Shown: positions 18,212 to 27,351 of the stretch, one piece after another
Position numbering within the stretch: position 1 is the first letter of the stretch
How the letters are laid out: each line of letters begins with the position of its first letter
Assembly (NCBI RefSeq): GCF_023093595.1
Contig: NZ_JALLIK010000106.1
Location: forward strand, 62,001-126,000
Length of the DNA stretch: 64,000 nt
Source of the DNA: Thauera aromatica_A
GTDB taxonomy: Bacteria; Pseudomonadota; Gammaproteobacteria; Burkholderiales; Rhodocyclaceae
Direction of reading: 5' to 3'
Translations under genes and position numbers: made by a program
Notes under the pieces: model-generated
Told to the model about the DNA's origin: nothing
Databases searched by the model: none
The model's input: only the letters and a program-made list of their open reading frames with translations

Positions 18212-18284
18212 CACAATCGCCCGGCGCTCACTGGGCCGGTTATCCTCACGGTCCGCTTACCGGAGTTCCGCGGCGGCGCAGTGC

Positions 18285-19619
18285 TCAGCTCTGGGCAGGG
18301 GCCTGAGGGGCGGCGTCGACGGCGACTTCGGGGGCGGGTTCCGGCAGTTGTGTCGCCAGCACCTTGTCGATGCGCTTGCCGTCGAGGTCGATGACCTCGA
18401 AACGCCAGTTCTCCCAGGTAGCGATGTCGCCCGTGCCCGGCAGACGCCCGAGCAGCCACATGACCATGCCCGACAGGGTGTGGTAGCGGCCTTTCTCCTC
18501 TTCGGGCACCGACTTGATCCCCAGGCGGTCCTTGAGCTCGACGATCGGGATCAGCCCGTCGAGCAGCCAGGATCCGTCCTCGCGCTGTATCGCCCATGCC
18601 TCCTCGGTGTCGTGCGACAGGAATTCGCCGGTCACCGACTCGATGACGTCGTGCAGGGTCACCATGCCCTGCACCTCGCCATATTCGTCGATCACGAAGA
18701 CGACATAGGTGCCGGAGGCGCGGAACTGGTCGAGCAGTTCCATGCCGGTGAGCGATTCGGGCACATACACCGGCGCCTGCAGATTCCTGGTCAGATCGAC
18801 GGTTTCGCCGCGCAGCATCTGGGCGAAGATCTGCTTGGCGCTGACGATGCCGAGAATGTCGTCGAGCCCGTTCCTGCATACCGGGAAGCTGGAATGCGCC
18901 GATTCGGCCACCAGGGCGAGGTTCTCGTCGAGCGGGCGATCGGCGTCGACGGTGACGATGTCGGCACGCGGCACCATCAGCGAGCCGATCTGGCGGTCGT
19001 CGAGGCGAAACACGTTGCGCACCATCTCATGTTCGCTCTTCTCGATGACGCCGGCTTCCGAGCCCTCGTTGAGCAGGGCGTGGATCTCCTCCTCGGTCAC
19101 ACTCGGTCCACCTGTTTCGCGCTGGCCCATCAAGCGCAGCAGGACCGCGGTCGAACCGGCCAGCAGATGGACGAAGGGGCGCGAAGCGATGGCCAGCACG
19201 TTCATCGGCCGCGCCACCAGACGGGCGATGCCTTCGGGGTTGATCTGGCCGATGCGCTTGGGCACGAGTTCGCCGACCACGATCGAGACGTAAGTGATGA
19301 CCACGACCACCAGGACGGTAGAGCCGACTTCGCTGATGCGCTGCTCCACCCCCAGCGACTGCAGCCAGTCGGCGAGCGGGCCCGCCAGGGCCGCCTCGCC
19401 GACGATGCCGTTGAGGATGCCGATCGAGGTGATGCCGATCTGGATCGTGGACAGGAAGCGGGTCGGATCCTCGCCGAGCTTCATCGCCACCTGGGCCGCG
19501 CCGTCTCCATCTTCCGCGAGCCGGGCGAGTCGAGCGCGGCGCGCGGTCACGAGCGCGATTTCGGACATCGCGAAAGCACCGTTGAGCACGATGAGGGCGA
19601 TCAGCAGGGCAATTTCCAT
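18285..19619 (-). CDS. CNNM/CorC (HlyC) family transmembrane protein with CBS pair
   Basis: This is a 444-residue integral membrane protein of the former UPF0053/hemolysin C family. The N-terminal half has the CNNM (DUF21) helices (MEIALLIALIVLNGAFAMSEIALV, and the STIQIGITSIGILNGIVGEAAL and GELVPKRIG segments). A CBS domain pair follows at about 215-340 (LMVPRADIVTVD, VVFVIDEYGEVQGMVTLHDVIE). The C-terminal CorC_HlyC domain at about 350-430 closes the protein. Homologues are implicated in Mg2+ or Co2+ efflux; the hemolysin name is historical. It is transcribed away from the manganese riboswitch/terC unit, but the proximity of two divalent-metal genes is notable. Confidence 0.86.
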   Translation of the reverse strand: MEIALLIALIVLNGAFAMSEIALVTARRARLARLAEDGDGAAQVAMKLGEDPTRFLSTIQIGITSIGILNGIVGEAALAGPLADWLQSLGVEQRISEVGSTVLVVVVITYVSIVVGELVPKRIGQINPEGIARLVARPMNVLAIASRPFVHLLAGSTAVLLRLMGQRETGGPSVTEEEIHALLNEGSEAGVIEKSEHEMVRNVFRLDDRQIGSLMVPRADIVTVDADRPLDENLALVAESAHSSFPVCRNGLDDILGIVSAKQIFAQMLRGETVDLTRNLQAPVYVPESLTGMELLDQFRASGTYVVFVIDEYGEVQGMVTLHDVIESVTGEFLSHDTEEAWAIQREDGSWLLDGLIPIVELKDRLGIKSVPEEEKGRYHTLSGMVMWLLGRLPGTGDIATWENWRFEVIDLDGKRIDKVLATQLPEPAPEVAVDAAPQAPAQS

Positions 19620-20023
19620 GGTGTGAGGTCAGCGAAGGGCGTAGGAGTGGGGGCAGGAGCAGGGGCGAGCGGGGAGCGGCCCGCAGGCATGGCCGAAAAA
19701 AGACGGCAGGAAACGCGCCCGGAATCGCCGCAAAGGCGCGAGGCGAGCCCGACGAGCCCGGTCACGGCAGGCTTCGTGCGTTTCATGTGCGGGGACAAGC
19801 GTTGTACGGACCAGGGACGGCACCAACCTGGAGCGTCTTCCGGAGACGGGCGGTTTCCATCGTCCGGGGATGCGGAGAGAATTCTCCGGGGGGCGAAAAA
19901 ACGACTCATAAGGCGGAGTGCATGGCACCCCGCGCAATCCTTGATCCGTTGGGACGAAATCGATCATGCCCGAGATGGATTGGCATGTCGACCGCCGGGA
20001 AGGGGCCGGGGCTACCGCACCTC
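19620..20023. other. non-coding stretch upstream of the CNNM gene and terC promoter
   Basis: About 400 bases lie between the CNNM start and the terC promoter. Short open frames occur on both strands but have no recognisable protein character or ribosome sites. The 5' regions of both divergent units must be here; I see no clear promoter for the CNNM gene, no repeats and no RNA gene. Confidence 0.4.
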
Positions 20024-20051
20024 TTGACTTTGCCGCGGCGCGACCTACACT
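20024..20051 (+). promoter_or_regulatory. sigma-70 type promoter for the terC riboswitch leader
   Basis: TTGACT at 20024-20029 and TACACT at 20046-20051 are separated by 16 bp. Initiation would fall at about 20058, just ahead of the conserved aptamer sequence. Confidence 0.65.
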
Positions 20052-20057
20052 CGCGCT

Positions 20058-20236
20058 CCATCAAGGGGAGTAGCTTTTCACGCTGCAGCGTCGTCATCAC
20101 GGCAGGACTGTCACAGACAGTCTCCCGGTGCTGCAGGCAACGAGTTCGTTGCAAGCGAGACCTTGCCCGAGGGCAAGGTCCGTGCGCGCAAAGTAGCGCC
20201 AAGGGTCTGTGTCCTTCGGGAACAGGCCCTTTTTGT
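20058..20236 (+). ncRNA. yybP-ykoY manganese riboswitch with intrinsic terminator, leader of terC
   Basis: The leader carries the conserved yybP-ykoY element AAGGGGAGTAGC near 20063-20074 and the downstream GAGACCTTGCCC segment, which forms a 7-bp hairpin with GGCAAGG at 20161-20178. It ends in a terminator-like hairpin at 20203-20229 (GGGTCTGTGTCC, TTCG loop, GGAACAGGCCC) followed by five T. Known members bind Mn2+ and raise expression of mntP, alx/terC or P-type ATPases. The terminator just before the gene argues for transcriptional control. The alternative antiterminator pairing was not worked out. Confidence 0.86.
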
Positions 20237-20253
20237 CTTGTGCGGAGCGCGCG

Positions 20254-21216
20254 ATGGAATCGATCGGAACGTGGTGGATGTGGGCGGCCTTTGCCGCCAT
20301 CGTGGCAACGATGCTGCTGGTGGACCTGTTCGCCTGCGGCGGCGGCAGGCAGCACCGGGTGTCGCTGAAGGAAGCGGCGGGCTGGTCGCTCGCCTGGGTG
20401 ACGGTTTCGCTGCTGTTCGCCGGCGGGCTGTGGTGGTACCTCGACGGCACGCTGGGACGCGCCCTGGCCAACGAGAAGACGCTCGCCTTCGTCACCGGCT
20501 ACCTGGTCGAGAAATCGCTCGCGGTCGACAACGTCTTCGTCTGGATGATGATCTTCAGCTTCTTCGCCGTACCGCTCGAGCTGCAGCGCCGCGTGCTGCT
20601 GTACGGCATCGTCGGCGCGATCGCGCTGCGCACGGTGATGATCTTCGCCGGCAGCTGGCTGATCACCGAGTTCCACTGGCTGCTCTACTTCTTCGGCGCC
20701 TTCCTCGTCGTCACCGGGATCAAGATGGCGTGGTTCTCCGAGCACGACCCCGACCTGGAAAAGAACCCCTTCATCCGCTGGATCCGCAACCATTACCCGA
20801 TCACCGAGAAGCTCGAAGGCGAACGCTTCTTCGTGATCCGCGACGGCGTGCGCTGGATGACGCCGCTGTTCCTCGCCCTGGTGCTGGTCGAGATCTCGGA
20901 CGTGATCTTCGCCGTCGACAGCATCCCGGCAATCTTCGCCATCACCACCGACCCCTTCATCGTGCTGACCTCGAACCTGTTCGCCATCCTCGGCCTGCGC
21001 GCGATGTACTTCCTGCTCGCCGATCTCGGCGACCGCTTCGAGCTGCTCAAGTACGGGCTGGCGGCGATCCTGGTCTTCATCGGCACCAAGATGCTGATCG
21101 TCGAGTGGGTGAAGGTTCCGGTGCTGGTGTCGCTGGCGGTGGTCGCCACCCTCCTCGCCTGCGCGGTGGCCGCAAGCCTGTGGTATGCGGCGCGGAAAGC
21201 AAAACCGCTCGCCTGA
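20254..21216 (+). CDS. terC: TerC/Alx family membrane protein, probable Mn2+ exporter
   Basis: This is a 320-residue polytopic inner-membrane protein. Two acidic transmembrane motifs typical of TerC/Alx are present: VEKSLAVDNVFVW near residue 80 and VEISDVIFAVDSIPA near 215, each with the Asp/Glu pair expected to carry a metal ion. The chosen ATG (MESIGTWW) lies 20 bases after the leader terminator; an upstream in-frame Met falls inside the terminator hairpin and is unlikely. Control by the manganese riboswitch fits current ideas that Alx-type TerC proteins export Mn2+. It converges with the Mrp antiporter operon. Confidence 0.92.
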   Translation: MESIGTWWMWAAFAAIVATMLLVDLFACGGGRQHRVSLKEAAGWSLAWVTVSLLFAGGLWWYLDGTLGRALANEKTLAFVTGYLVEKSLAVDNVFVWMMIFSFFAVPLELQRRVLLYGIVGAIALRTVMIFAGSWLITEFHWLLYFFGAFLVVTGIKMAWFSEHDPDLEKNPFIRWIRNHYPITEKLEGERFFVIRDGVRWMTPLFLALVLVEISDVIFAVDSIPAIFAITTDPFIVLTSNLFAILGLRAMYFLLADLGDRFELLKYGLAAILVFIGTKMLIVEWVKVPVLVSLAVVATLLACAVAASLWYAARKAKPLA

Positions 21217-21217
21217 T

Positions 21218-21574
21218 TCAGGGGCTGCCTGCGTCGCCCCCCGCATCCGCCTCGCGGGCGGCGCGCAGGTCCCGATACACCGCCGCACGCATGATCAGCA
21301 TCGACACCACGGGCGCGGTCATCAGCACGAAGCCGCTGATCAGCAGTTCGTGGATCACGAGGCGCGACTGGGTCACGGTGAAGTACAGCATCGACGCCAC
21401 CAGGATGCAGCCGGCGCCGAGCGCGATCGTGATCGCCGGGCCGTGGATGCGCTGGTAGAAGCTGTGCAGCCGCGCCAGGCCGAGCGTGCCGATGACGGTG
21501 ATGAAGCCGCCCAGCACCAGCAGGAAGGCGACCGGGACGGCCGCCCACCAGGGTAGGGATTCGGCGCCGTTCAT
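21218..21574 (-). CDS. mnhG: Mrp/Mnh/Pha cation antiporter subunit G
   Basis: This is a 118-residue membrane protein, the last subunit of the multisubunit Na+(K+)/H+ antiporter. Three hydrophobic segments are visible (VAFLLVLGGFITVIGTLGLA, TIALGAGCILVASMLYF, LLISGFVLMTAPVVSMLI). The RLHSFYQRIHGP sequence between the first two is typical of MnhG/PhaG. The ATG overlaps the stop of the F subunit (ATGA). The last base of the gene is one base from the terC stop on the other strand, so the two operons converge with no intergenic space. Confidence 0.87.
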   Translation of the reverse strand: MNGAESLPWWAAVPVAFLLVLGGFITVIGTLGLARLHSFYQRIHGPAITIALGAGCILVASMLYFTVTQSRLVIHELLISGFVLMTAPVVSMLIMRAAVYRDLRAAREADAGGDAGSP

Positions 21575-21855
21575 TCGATCACCTCCCCGCGCATCAGGAA
21601 CTTGGCAAGCGCGATCGTGGACACGAAGCCGAGCAGGGCGATGATCAGCGCCGCTTCGAAATAGATCTGGCTGCCGTGGCGGATGCCCAGCAGCAGCGCC
21701 AGCACCATCACGCACATCCACAGCGTGTCGAGCGCGAGCACGCGGTCCTGCGCGGACGGGCCGATCATCAGGCGCAGCGTGCACAGCAGCATCGCCAGCA
21801 CCACGCAGGCGAGCGCGAAAAAAATCGCCGCCGAGAGCAGCGTCGCCGTCGTCAT
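21571..21855 (-). CDS. mnhF: Mrp/Mnh/Pha cation antiporter subunit F
   Basis: This is a 94-residue protein with three membrane helices. The conserved F-subunit segment RLMIGPSAQDRVLALDTL lies between helices 1 and 2, and the end is LGFVSTIALAKFLMRGEVIE. It overlaps both neighbours by ATGA (21853-21855 with E, 21571-21574 with G), so translation along the operon is likely coupled. The F subunit is required for complex assembly and activity in characterised Mrp systems. Confidence 0.88.
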   Translation of the reverse strand: MTTATLLSAAIFFALACVVLAMLLCTLRLMIGPSAQDRVLALDTLWMCVMVLALLLGIRHGSQIYFEAALIIALLGFVSTIALAKFLMRGEVIE

Positions 21856-22370
21856 CTCCGGTCTCCTCGGGCTTCGGGCGTCTCGAACACCTCGATGATG
21901 GGCTGTTCGTAACGCGTCTTGATGGTCTCCACCCACCACGCCTCGTCGTGCAGGTCGAAGACGTGGAGCAGCAGTTCGTAGCGCTCGGGGAGGATTTCCA
22001 CCCACACCGTGCCGGGGGTCGAATTGATCAGGCAGGACAGCAGCGCCAGGCCGTGGGGGCTCTTCAGGTCGAGCGGTACGCGGATGAACTGCGAGTTCAC
22101 GTCGGCCGAGCGGCGCAGCAGGATGATCTGGGTGACGTTGACGCAGGAGCGCACGATCTCGATCGCGGCCATCCACAGCAGCCGGGCCAGCGCCAGCGGG
22201 CGGCGGATGCGCGCATGGCCATGCGGCTGCAGCGGGCGCGACAGCAGCGGCGCGACGATGCCGAGCACGGCACCAAGCAGCCAGTGCGCCGGCTCCGCGC
22301 TCTGGTTGAGCAGCAGCCACATCGCCAGCAGCGCCAGCGACAGCAGCGGTGAAGGCAGCCAGCGTCTCAT
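21852..22370 (-). CDS. mnhE: Mrp/Mnh/Pha cation antiporter subunit E
   Basis: This is a 172-residue subunit with hydrophobic N-terminal helices (LLSLALLAMWLLLNQ, WLLGAVLGIVAPLL) and a soluble C-terminal half. The conserved INSTPGTVWVEILPERYELLLHVFDLHDE identifies the E family. The C-terminus IKTRYEQPIIEVFE is typical. Start and stop overlap the D and F genes by four bases each. Confidence 0.88.
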   Translation of the reverse strand: MRRWLPSPLLSLALLAMWLLLNQSAEPAHWLLGAVLGIVAPLLSRPLQPHGHARIRRPLALARLLWMAAIEIVRSCVNVTQIILLRRSADVNSQFIRVPLDLKSPHGLALLSCLINSTPGTVWVEILPERYELLLHVFDLHDEAWWVETIKTRYEQPIIEVFETPEARGDRR

Positions 22371-24013
22371 CGCCCCCCCTCCGCGGCCGGAAGCCGCTGC
22401 ACGGCGGGCTCGCCGAGCACGCGCACGGTGTAGTCGCCGCCGCGCAGCAGCCCCTCGGTGGTGCGCCCGAGGTATTCGAACACCGTGCCCGCCTGCACCG
22501 TCAGCAGCACGCACAGCATCACCAGCGCGCCCACCGGCACCGCTTCGGAAAACTGCAGGCGCGGCGGCGTGACCACGCCCGCGGCCCAGAAGGTGCGCAC
22601 CCCCAGGCGCATCAGCGCGATGATCGCCGCCAGCCCGCCGACCACCATCAGCGCGATCAGCAGCCAGGTCATTGCCGGCACCTTGTCCGATGACGCGGCG
22701 AGCATCGCGTGGAAGAGGCTGAACTTGGCGACGAAGCCCGCCAGCGGCGGCATCCCGGCGATCACCAGGGCGCAGGCGGCGAAGCTCAGGCCGAGGAAGG
22801 CGAGGGTACCGGGAATGCCGACTCCGACCGGATCCTCGGGCTTGTCCTCGATCGCGAAGGCCTCCATCGTGATCGCCAGCAGTGCCGCGCCCGGCGGCCG
22901 GATGCGCTCGGTGAGCTCGATCAGCAGCATGAACGCCGCCATCGCCAGCGTCGAGCCGAGCAGGTAGTACAGCCCCGAAGCCAGCACCGCGCCGCCCGAA
23001 TGGCCGATCACCGCGAGCAGCGTGCCCGAGGACACGATCGCGCCGTAGCCCGCCATACGCCCGCCGTCCTGGCTCGCGAGCATGCCGATCGCACCGAACA
23101 GCAGGGTCGCCATGCCGCCGACCATCAGCGCGGCGAAACCGAAGCCTTCCAGGGCGTGCGCAGCGTCCCCGTCCCCCGCGCCGCCATCGCCGAACACCGC
23201 CAGCCACACCCGCAGCACCGCATACACGCCGACCTTGGTCATCAGCACCAGCATCGCCCCCACCGGCGCCGAGGCCGAGGCGTAGGTGGTGGGCAGCCAG
23301 AAGCCGAGCGGCCACATCGCGCCCTTGGTCAGGAAGGCGAGCGCCAGCACCACCGCGCCGATCTGCAGCAGCCAGGCGTCCTGCGCCCCGAGCAGGGCCA
23401 CGCGGGCGCCGAGGTCGGCGATGTTGAGCGTGCCGGTGGCGGCGTAGATCAGCGCCACCCCGATCAGGAACAGCAGCGAAGCCACCAGGTTCACCGCGAG
23501 GTACTGCATCCCGGCCTGGATGCGGCGCAGGTTGTAGCCGTGCAGCACGAGGCCGTAGGAGGCCGCCAGCATCACCTCGAAGAACACGAAGAGGTTGAAC
23601 AGGTCGTGGGTCAGGAAGGCGCCGTTGAGCCCCATCAGCAGGAACTGGAAGAGCGGATGGAAGCTCACCCCGACGCGGTCCCAGCGCCGCGCCGAGAACA
23701 CCAGCACGGCGAGCGCGATCGTCGCGGTGAGCACCAGCATCAGCGCCGAGAGGCGGTCGGCCACCAGCGCGATACCGAACGGCGCCGCCCAGTTGGCGGC
23801 CAGATACACGCCGATGCCGCCCGGCCAGTGCCCGCCGTCGGCCAGCACCAGCAGCGCGAGCGCGACTACCCACAGCAGCATCCCGCTCGCCAGGCCGAGG
23901 GCGAACTTGAGCCCGTGGCGCTTCTGGTGGATCGGGATCATCAGCGCCCCCACCACCAGCGGCAGCAGCACGGGGACGATGATGAGGTGGTTCACCCAGG
24001 GCAGAGAGCTCAT
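22367..24013 (-). CDS. mnhD: Mrp/Mnh/Pha cation antiporter subunit D
   Basis: This 548-residue subunit is homologous to the complex I antiporter-like subunits NuoM/NuoN and forms one of the proton/cation pathways. The Proton_antipo_M domain spans about residues 115-410, including the segments LFNLFVFFEVMLAASYGLV, LTKGAMWPLGFWLP (with the channel Lys) and MAGYGAIVSSGTLLAVIGH. It overlaps C and E by four bases. It is about 50 residues longer than minimal D subunits, with extra length near the C-terminus (residues 400-430 and 505-548). Confidence 0.92.
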   Translation of the reverse strand: MSSLPWVNHLIIVPVLLPLVVGALMIPIHQKRHGLKFALGLASGMLLWVVALALLVLADGGHWPGGIGVYLAANWAAPFGIALVADRLSALMLVLTATIALAVLVFSARRWDRVGVSFHPLFQFLLMGLNGAFLTHDLFNLFVFFEVMLAASYGLVLHGYNLRRIQAGMQYLAVNLVASLLFLIGVALIYAATGTLNIADLGARVALLGAQDAWLLQIGAVVLALAFLTKGAMWPLGFWLPTTYASASAPVGAMLVLMTKVGVYAVLRVWLAVFGDGGAGDGDAAHALEGFGFAALMVGGMATLLFGAIGMLASQDGGRMAGYGAIVSSGTLLAVIGHSGGAVLASGLYYLLGSTLAMAAFMLLIELTERIRPPGAALLAITMEAFAIEDKPEDPVGVGIPGTLAFLGLSFAACALVIAGMPPLAGFVAKFSLFHAMLAASSDKVPAMTWLLIALMVVGGLAAIIALMRLGVRTFWAAGVVTPPRLQFSEAVPVGALVMLCVLLTVQAGTVFEYLGRTTEGLLRGGDYTVRVLGEPAVQRLPAAEGGR

Positions 24014-24351
24014 TGCCGCGGCTCCTCGCCATCGACGTGGTCGCTGCCCGACAGGCCGCGCGCGCCGATCATCATCACCAGGTAGAGCGCGGTGGTGGCG
24101 AAGCCGATCACGATCGCGGTCAGCACCAGGCCCTGCGGCAGCGGGTCGGCGAACTGCGCCGGGTCGATGCCCGGGGCGGGCGTGATCGGGGGTTTGTCCA
24201 CCCACAGCCGCCCCATCGCGAAAATGAACAGATTGACCGCATAGGACATCAGCAGCAGCCCGGTGATGAGCTGGAACGTGCGCGGGCGCAGGATCAGCCA
24301 GATTCCCGCGCCGAACACCACGCCGACGGCGATCGCAAACACCGCTTCCAT
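24010..24351 (-). CDS. mnhC: Mrp/Mnh/Pha cation antiporter subunit C
   Basis: This 113-residue NuoK-like subunit has three membrane helices: MEAVFAIAVGVVFGAGIWLIL, LITGLLLMSYAVNLFIFAMG and LVLTAIVIGFATTALYLVMMI. The Asn in YAVNLFIF and the sequence DPLPQGLVLTAIVIGFA are family hallmarks. The start overlaps the stop of the A/B gene by one base (TGATG), and the stop overlaps D by four. Confidence 0.9.
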   Translation of the reverse strand: MEAVFAIAVGVVFGAGIWLILRPRTFQLITGLLLMSYAVNLFIFAMGRLWVDKPPITPAPGIDPAQFADPLPQGLVLTAIVIGFATTALYLVMMIGARGLSGSDHVDGEEPRQ

Positions 24352-27260
24352 CAAGTCCGCCCCCCGTCCGCCGCCGCCGATCCATCCGCCGCCACTTCTT
24401 CGCCGGGCTGGCGATGCCCCCGCAGCGACTGGTGGGCGAGCGCCACCAGCATCAGCATCGTGGTCCCGACCACCGTTGCGAACACGCCGAGGTCGAACAC
24501 GAAGGCGCTCGGCAGGTGCAGTTCGCCCACCAGCGGCCAGTCCACATGGGCGGTATGGGTGGTGAGGAAGGGATGGCCGAACCACCAGGCACCGAGGCCG
24601 GTGGCGCACGCCAGCAGCAGGCCGAAGCCGAGCCAGCGGTGCGGGCGCAGATGCACGTGGCTCTCGACCCACACCGTGCCGGCGAGCATGTACTGGACCA
24701 GGATCGCCACCGCGAAGATGAGGCCGGCGACGAAGCCGCCACCGGGCAGGTTGTGGCCGCGCATGAAGAAATACACCGCGATCACCCCCATGAAGGGCAG
24801 CAGCAGGCGCAGATAGATGCCCGCCACCAGCAGGTAGCCGCTGTTGGCCTGCTCGGCGGGGCTCTGCCCGCTCGCCGGATCGGCCTCGAAGCGCTGCTGC
24901 GGCGGAATGCCCGCGCTCTCGGGCGCCGGGCGGAAGCGGCGCAGCAGGGCATAGACGGTGAGCGCGACGATCGCAAGCACGGTGATCTCACCCAGGGTAT
25001 CGAAGCTGCGGAAGTCCACCAGCAGCACGTTCACCACGTTGCTGCCCCCGCCGCCGCCGAGGGCATTGAGGAGGAAGAAGTCGGCGATCGTGTCCGAGGC
25101 CGGGTGCACCAGCACCGCATAGGTCAGCGCCGCCAGCGCCACTCCGCCGCCGAGCGCGAGCGCGAGGTCGCGCGCACGGCGCGCCCACACCCGCCACAGC
25201 GGCTGGACCGGGCCGGCGATCGACTCGAGCCGCGGCGGCAGCCAGCGCAGGCCGAGCAGGATCAGCACCGTGGTCACCGTCTCCACCATCAGCTGGGTCA
25301 GCGCGAGGTCGGGCGCCGACAGCCACAGGAAGGTCGCCGCGGTGACGATGCCGGTGCCGCCGACGAGCGCGAGCGCGGCGAGGCGGTGGTATTTCGCCAT
25401 CCACGCCCCGGCCACGGCGCAGCCGGCGCCGATCGCCCAGAGGCCGGCGAAGAGCGGGTCGAAGTCCTGCAGCGGGAGCGCGGTCCACGCCGGCGGCGCG
25501 CCGGCGAGCAGCAGCGGCCCCCCCAGCAGCGCCGCCATCAGCAGCAGCAACTGCGGCTGCAGCCGGCGCGTGCCGACGCGGTGCAGCAGCCACTCCGCGC
25601 TGCGGGTGAGCTGCAGCATGGTGGTCTCATAGGTCTGGGCGCCGTTGAAGCGGTGGATCAGCGGCACGCGCTCGCGCTGCGCGAGGTCGAAGTGGCGGCG
25701 CAGCACCGCGTAGAGCAGCACCCCGCCGACGAGCGCGCCCACGCTCATCAGCAGCGGCAGGTTCACGCCGTGCCACACCGCCAGGTCGTAGTCCGGCGTC
25801 GCCTCGCCCAGGGTCGCCACCACCGCGAGGTGCAGCAGCGGCCCGATGCTGACCCCGGGGGCAATGCCGACGACGAGGCAGGCGAGCACCAGCAGTTCGA
25901 CCGGAAAACGCATCCAGCGCGGCGGTTCGTGCGGCTCGCGCGGCAGGCCCTGGGCCGGCGCGCCGAAGAACACCGAGATGAAGCGTAGCGAGTAGGCGAC
26001 GCTGAACATGCCCATCGCCACCGCGGCGTACGACATCCACCAGTTGCGGTCACCGCCGACGTGCAGCGTCTCGGCGAAGAACATCTCCTTGGACAGGAAG
26101 CCGTTCAGCAGCGGCACCCCCGCCATCGCCGCGCTGGCGACGATCGCCAGCGTCGCGGTCACCGGCAACGAATGGCGCAGGCCGCGCAGCAGGCGCAGGT
26201 CGCGGGTGCCCGATTCGTGGTCGATGATGCCGGCGGCCATGAACAGCGAGGCCTTGAAGGTGGCGTGGTTGAGGATGTGGAAGATCGCGGCGACGATCGC
26301 CAGCGGCGTGCCGATGCCGATCAGCACCGTGATCAGGCCGAGGTGGCTGATCGTCGAATACGCCAGCAAGCCCTTGAGGTCGTGCTGGAAGATGGCGACG
26401 AAGGCACCGATCAGCAGGGTGCATACCCCCGCGCCGCCGATGATCCAGGTCCATTCCGGCGTGCCCGCGAGCGCCGGCCACAGGCGCACGAGGAGGAACA
26501 CCCCCGCCTTCACCATCGTCGCCGAGTGCAGGTAGGACGACACCGGGGTGGGCGCCGCCATCGCGTGCGGCAGCCAGAAGTGGAAGGGAAACTGGGCGCT
26601 CTTGGTCAGTGCGCCGAGCGCGATCAGCACCAGCGCGGGCCGGTAGAGCTCGTGAGCGCGGACGGTGTCGCCGGCGGCGAGCACCGTGTCGAGGTCGTAG
26701 CTGCCGACAATGTGGCCGAGCACCAGCACCCCGGCGAGCAGGCACAGGCCGCCGCTCGCCGTCACCGTGAACGCCATGCGCGCGCCGCGGCGGGCGTCGG
26801 CGCGGTGGTGCCAGTAACCGATCAGCAGGAAGGAGGTGAGGCTGGTGAGTTCCCAGAACACCACCAGCTGCACCAGGTTGCCCGACAACACCACCCCCAG
26901 CATCGAGCCCATGAAGGCGAGCAGGAAAGCGAAGAAGCGCGGCACCGGATCTGCCGGCGACATGTAATAGCGCGCGTAGAGAACCACCAGCAGGCCGATC
27001 GCCAGCACCAGCATGGCGAACACCCACGCCAGACCATCGACCCGCAGCACGAAGTGCAGCCCGTTCGCCGGCAGCCAGGCGAACTCCGCGCGCACGACCT
27101 CGCCGCCGGCGATCTGCGGCAACAGCATGGCGACGATCGCCATCCCGCCCACCGCCACCGCGATCGCCAGCCAGGACTCGCGGTTGCGGGCGTCCTGCGG
27201 CATCAGGGCCGCGACCAGACTGCCGAGGAAGGGAAGGAAAATGAGGGCGGCGAGCAGCAT
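24351..27260 (-). CDS. mnhA: Mrp/Mnh/Pha cation antiporter, fused subunits A and B
   Basis: This 969-residue large subunit opens the operon. Residues about 1-500 are the NuoL-like antiporter module (VVFWELTSLTSFLLIGYW, LTKSAQFPFHFWLPHAMAAPTPVSSYLHSATMVKAG seen as consecutive elements). A MrpA C-terminal region follows to about 780 (LTQLMVETVTTVLILLGLR, FRSFDTLGEITVLAIVALTVYALL). The last 150 residues carry a complete MrpB domain (GVIAVYFFMRGHNLPGGGFVAGL). A separate mnhB is therefore absent, giving the A/B-C-D-E-F-G arrangement of PhaAB-type group 2 systems. Such complexes exchange Na+ or K+ for H+ at alkaline pH or high salt. Ion specificity is not readable from sequence. Confidence 0.92.
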   Translation of the reverse strand: MLLAALIFLPFLGSLVAALMPQDARNRESWLAIAVAVGGMAIVAMLLPQIAGGEVVRAEFAWLPANGLHFVLRVDGLAWVFAMLVLAIGLLVVLYARYYMSPADPVPRFFAFLLAFMGSMLGVVLSGNLVQLVVFWELTSLTSFLLIGYWHHRADARRGARMAFTVTASGGLCLLAGVLVLGHIVGSYDLDTVLAAGDTVRAHELYRPALVLIALGALTKSAQFPFHFWLPHAMAAPTPVSSYLHSATMVKAGVFLLVRLWPALAGTPEWTWIIGGAGVCTLLIGAFVAIFQHDLKGLLAYSTISHLGLITVLIGIGTPLAIVAAIFHILNHATFKASLFMAAGIIDHESGTRDLRLLRGLRHSLPVTATLAIVASAAMAGVPLLNGFLSKEMFFAETLHVGGDRNWWMSYAAVAMGMFSVAYSLRFISVFFGAPAQGLPREPHEPPRWMRFPVELLVLACLVVGIAPGVSIGPLLHLAVVATLGEATPDYDLAVWHGVNLPLLMSVGALVGGVLLYAVLRRHFDLAQRERVPLIHRFNGAQTYETTMLQLTRSAEWLLHRVGTRRLQPQLLLLMAALLGGPLLLAGAPPAWTALPLQDFDPLFAGLWAIGAGCAVAGAWMAKYHRLAALALVGGTGIVTAATFLWLSAPDLALTQLMVETVTTVLILLGLRWLPPRLESIAGPVQPLWRVWARRARDLALALGGGVALAALTYAVLVHPASDTIADFFLLNALGGGGGSNVVNVLLVDFRSFDTLGEITVLAIVALTVYALLRRFRPAPESAGIPPQQRFEADPASGQSPAEQANSGYLLVAGIYLRLLLPFMGVIAVYFFMRGHNLPGGGFVAGLIFAVAILVQYMLAGTVWVESHVHLRPHRWLGFGLLLACATGLGAWWFGHPFLTTHTAHVDWPLVGELHLPSAFVFDLGVFATVVGTTMLMLVALAHQSLRGHRQPGEEVAADGSAAADGGRT

Positions 27261-27351
27261 CGAAGAGGGATCGAACGGCAGGTCGGTTCGGACGTGGTGG
27301 TGAGGTCGGGGGGTGCTGCGGCAGACCCCGGTGCGATACGGAATTTATCAC

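Noticed and set aside
19601..19909. A 102-codon minus-strand frame overlapping the CNNM gene start
   Set aside because: No ribosome site, no family character, and it runs into the start of the CNNM gene in another frame.
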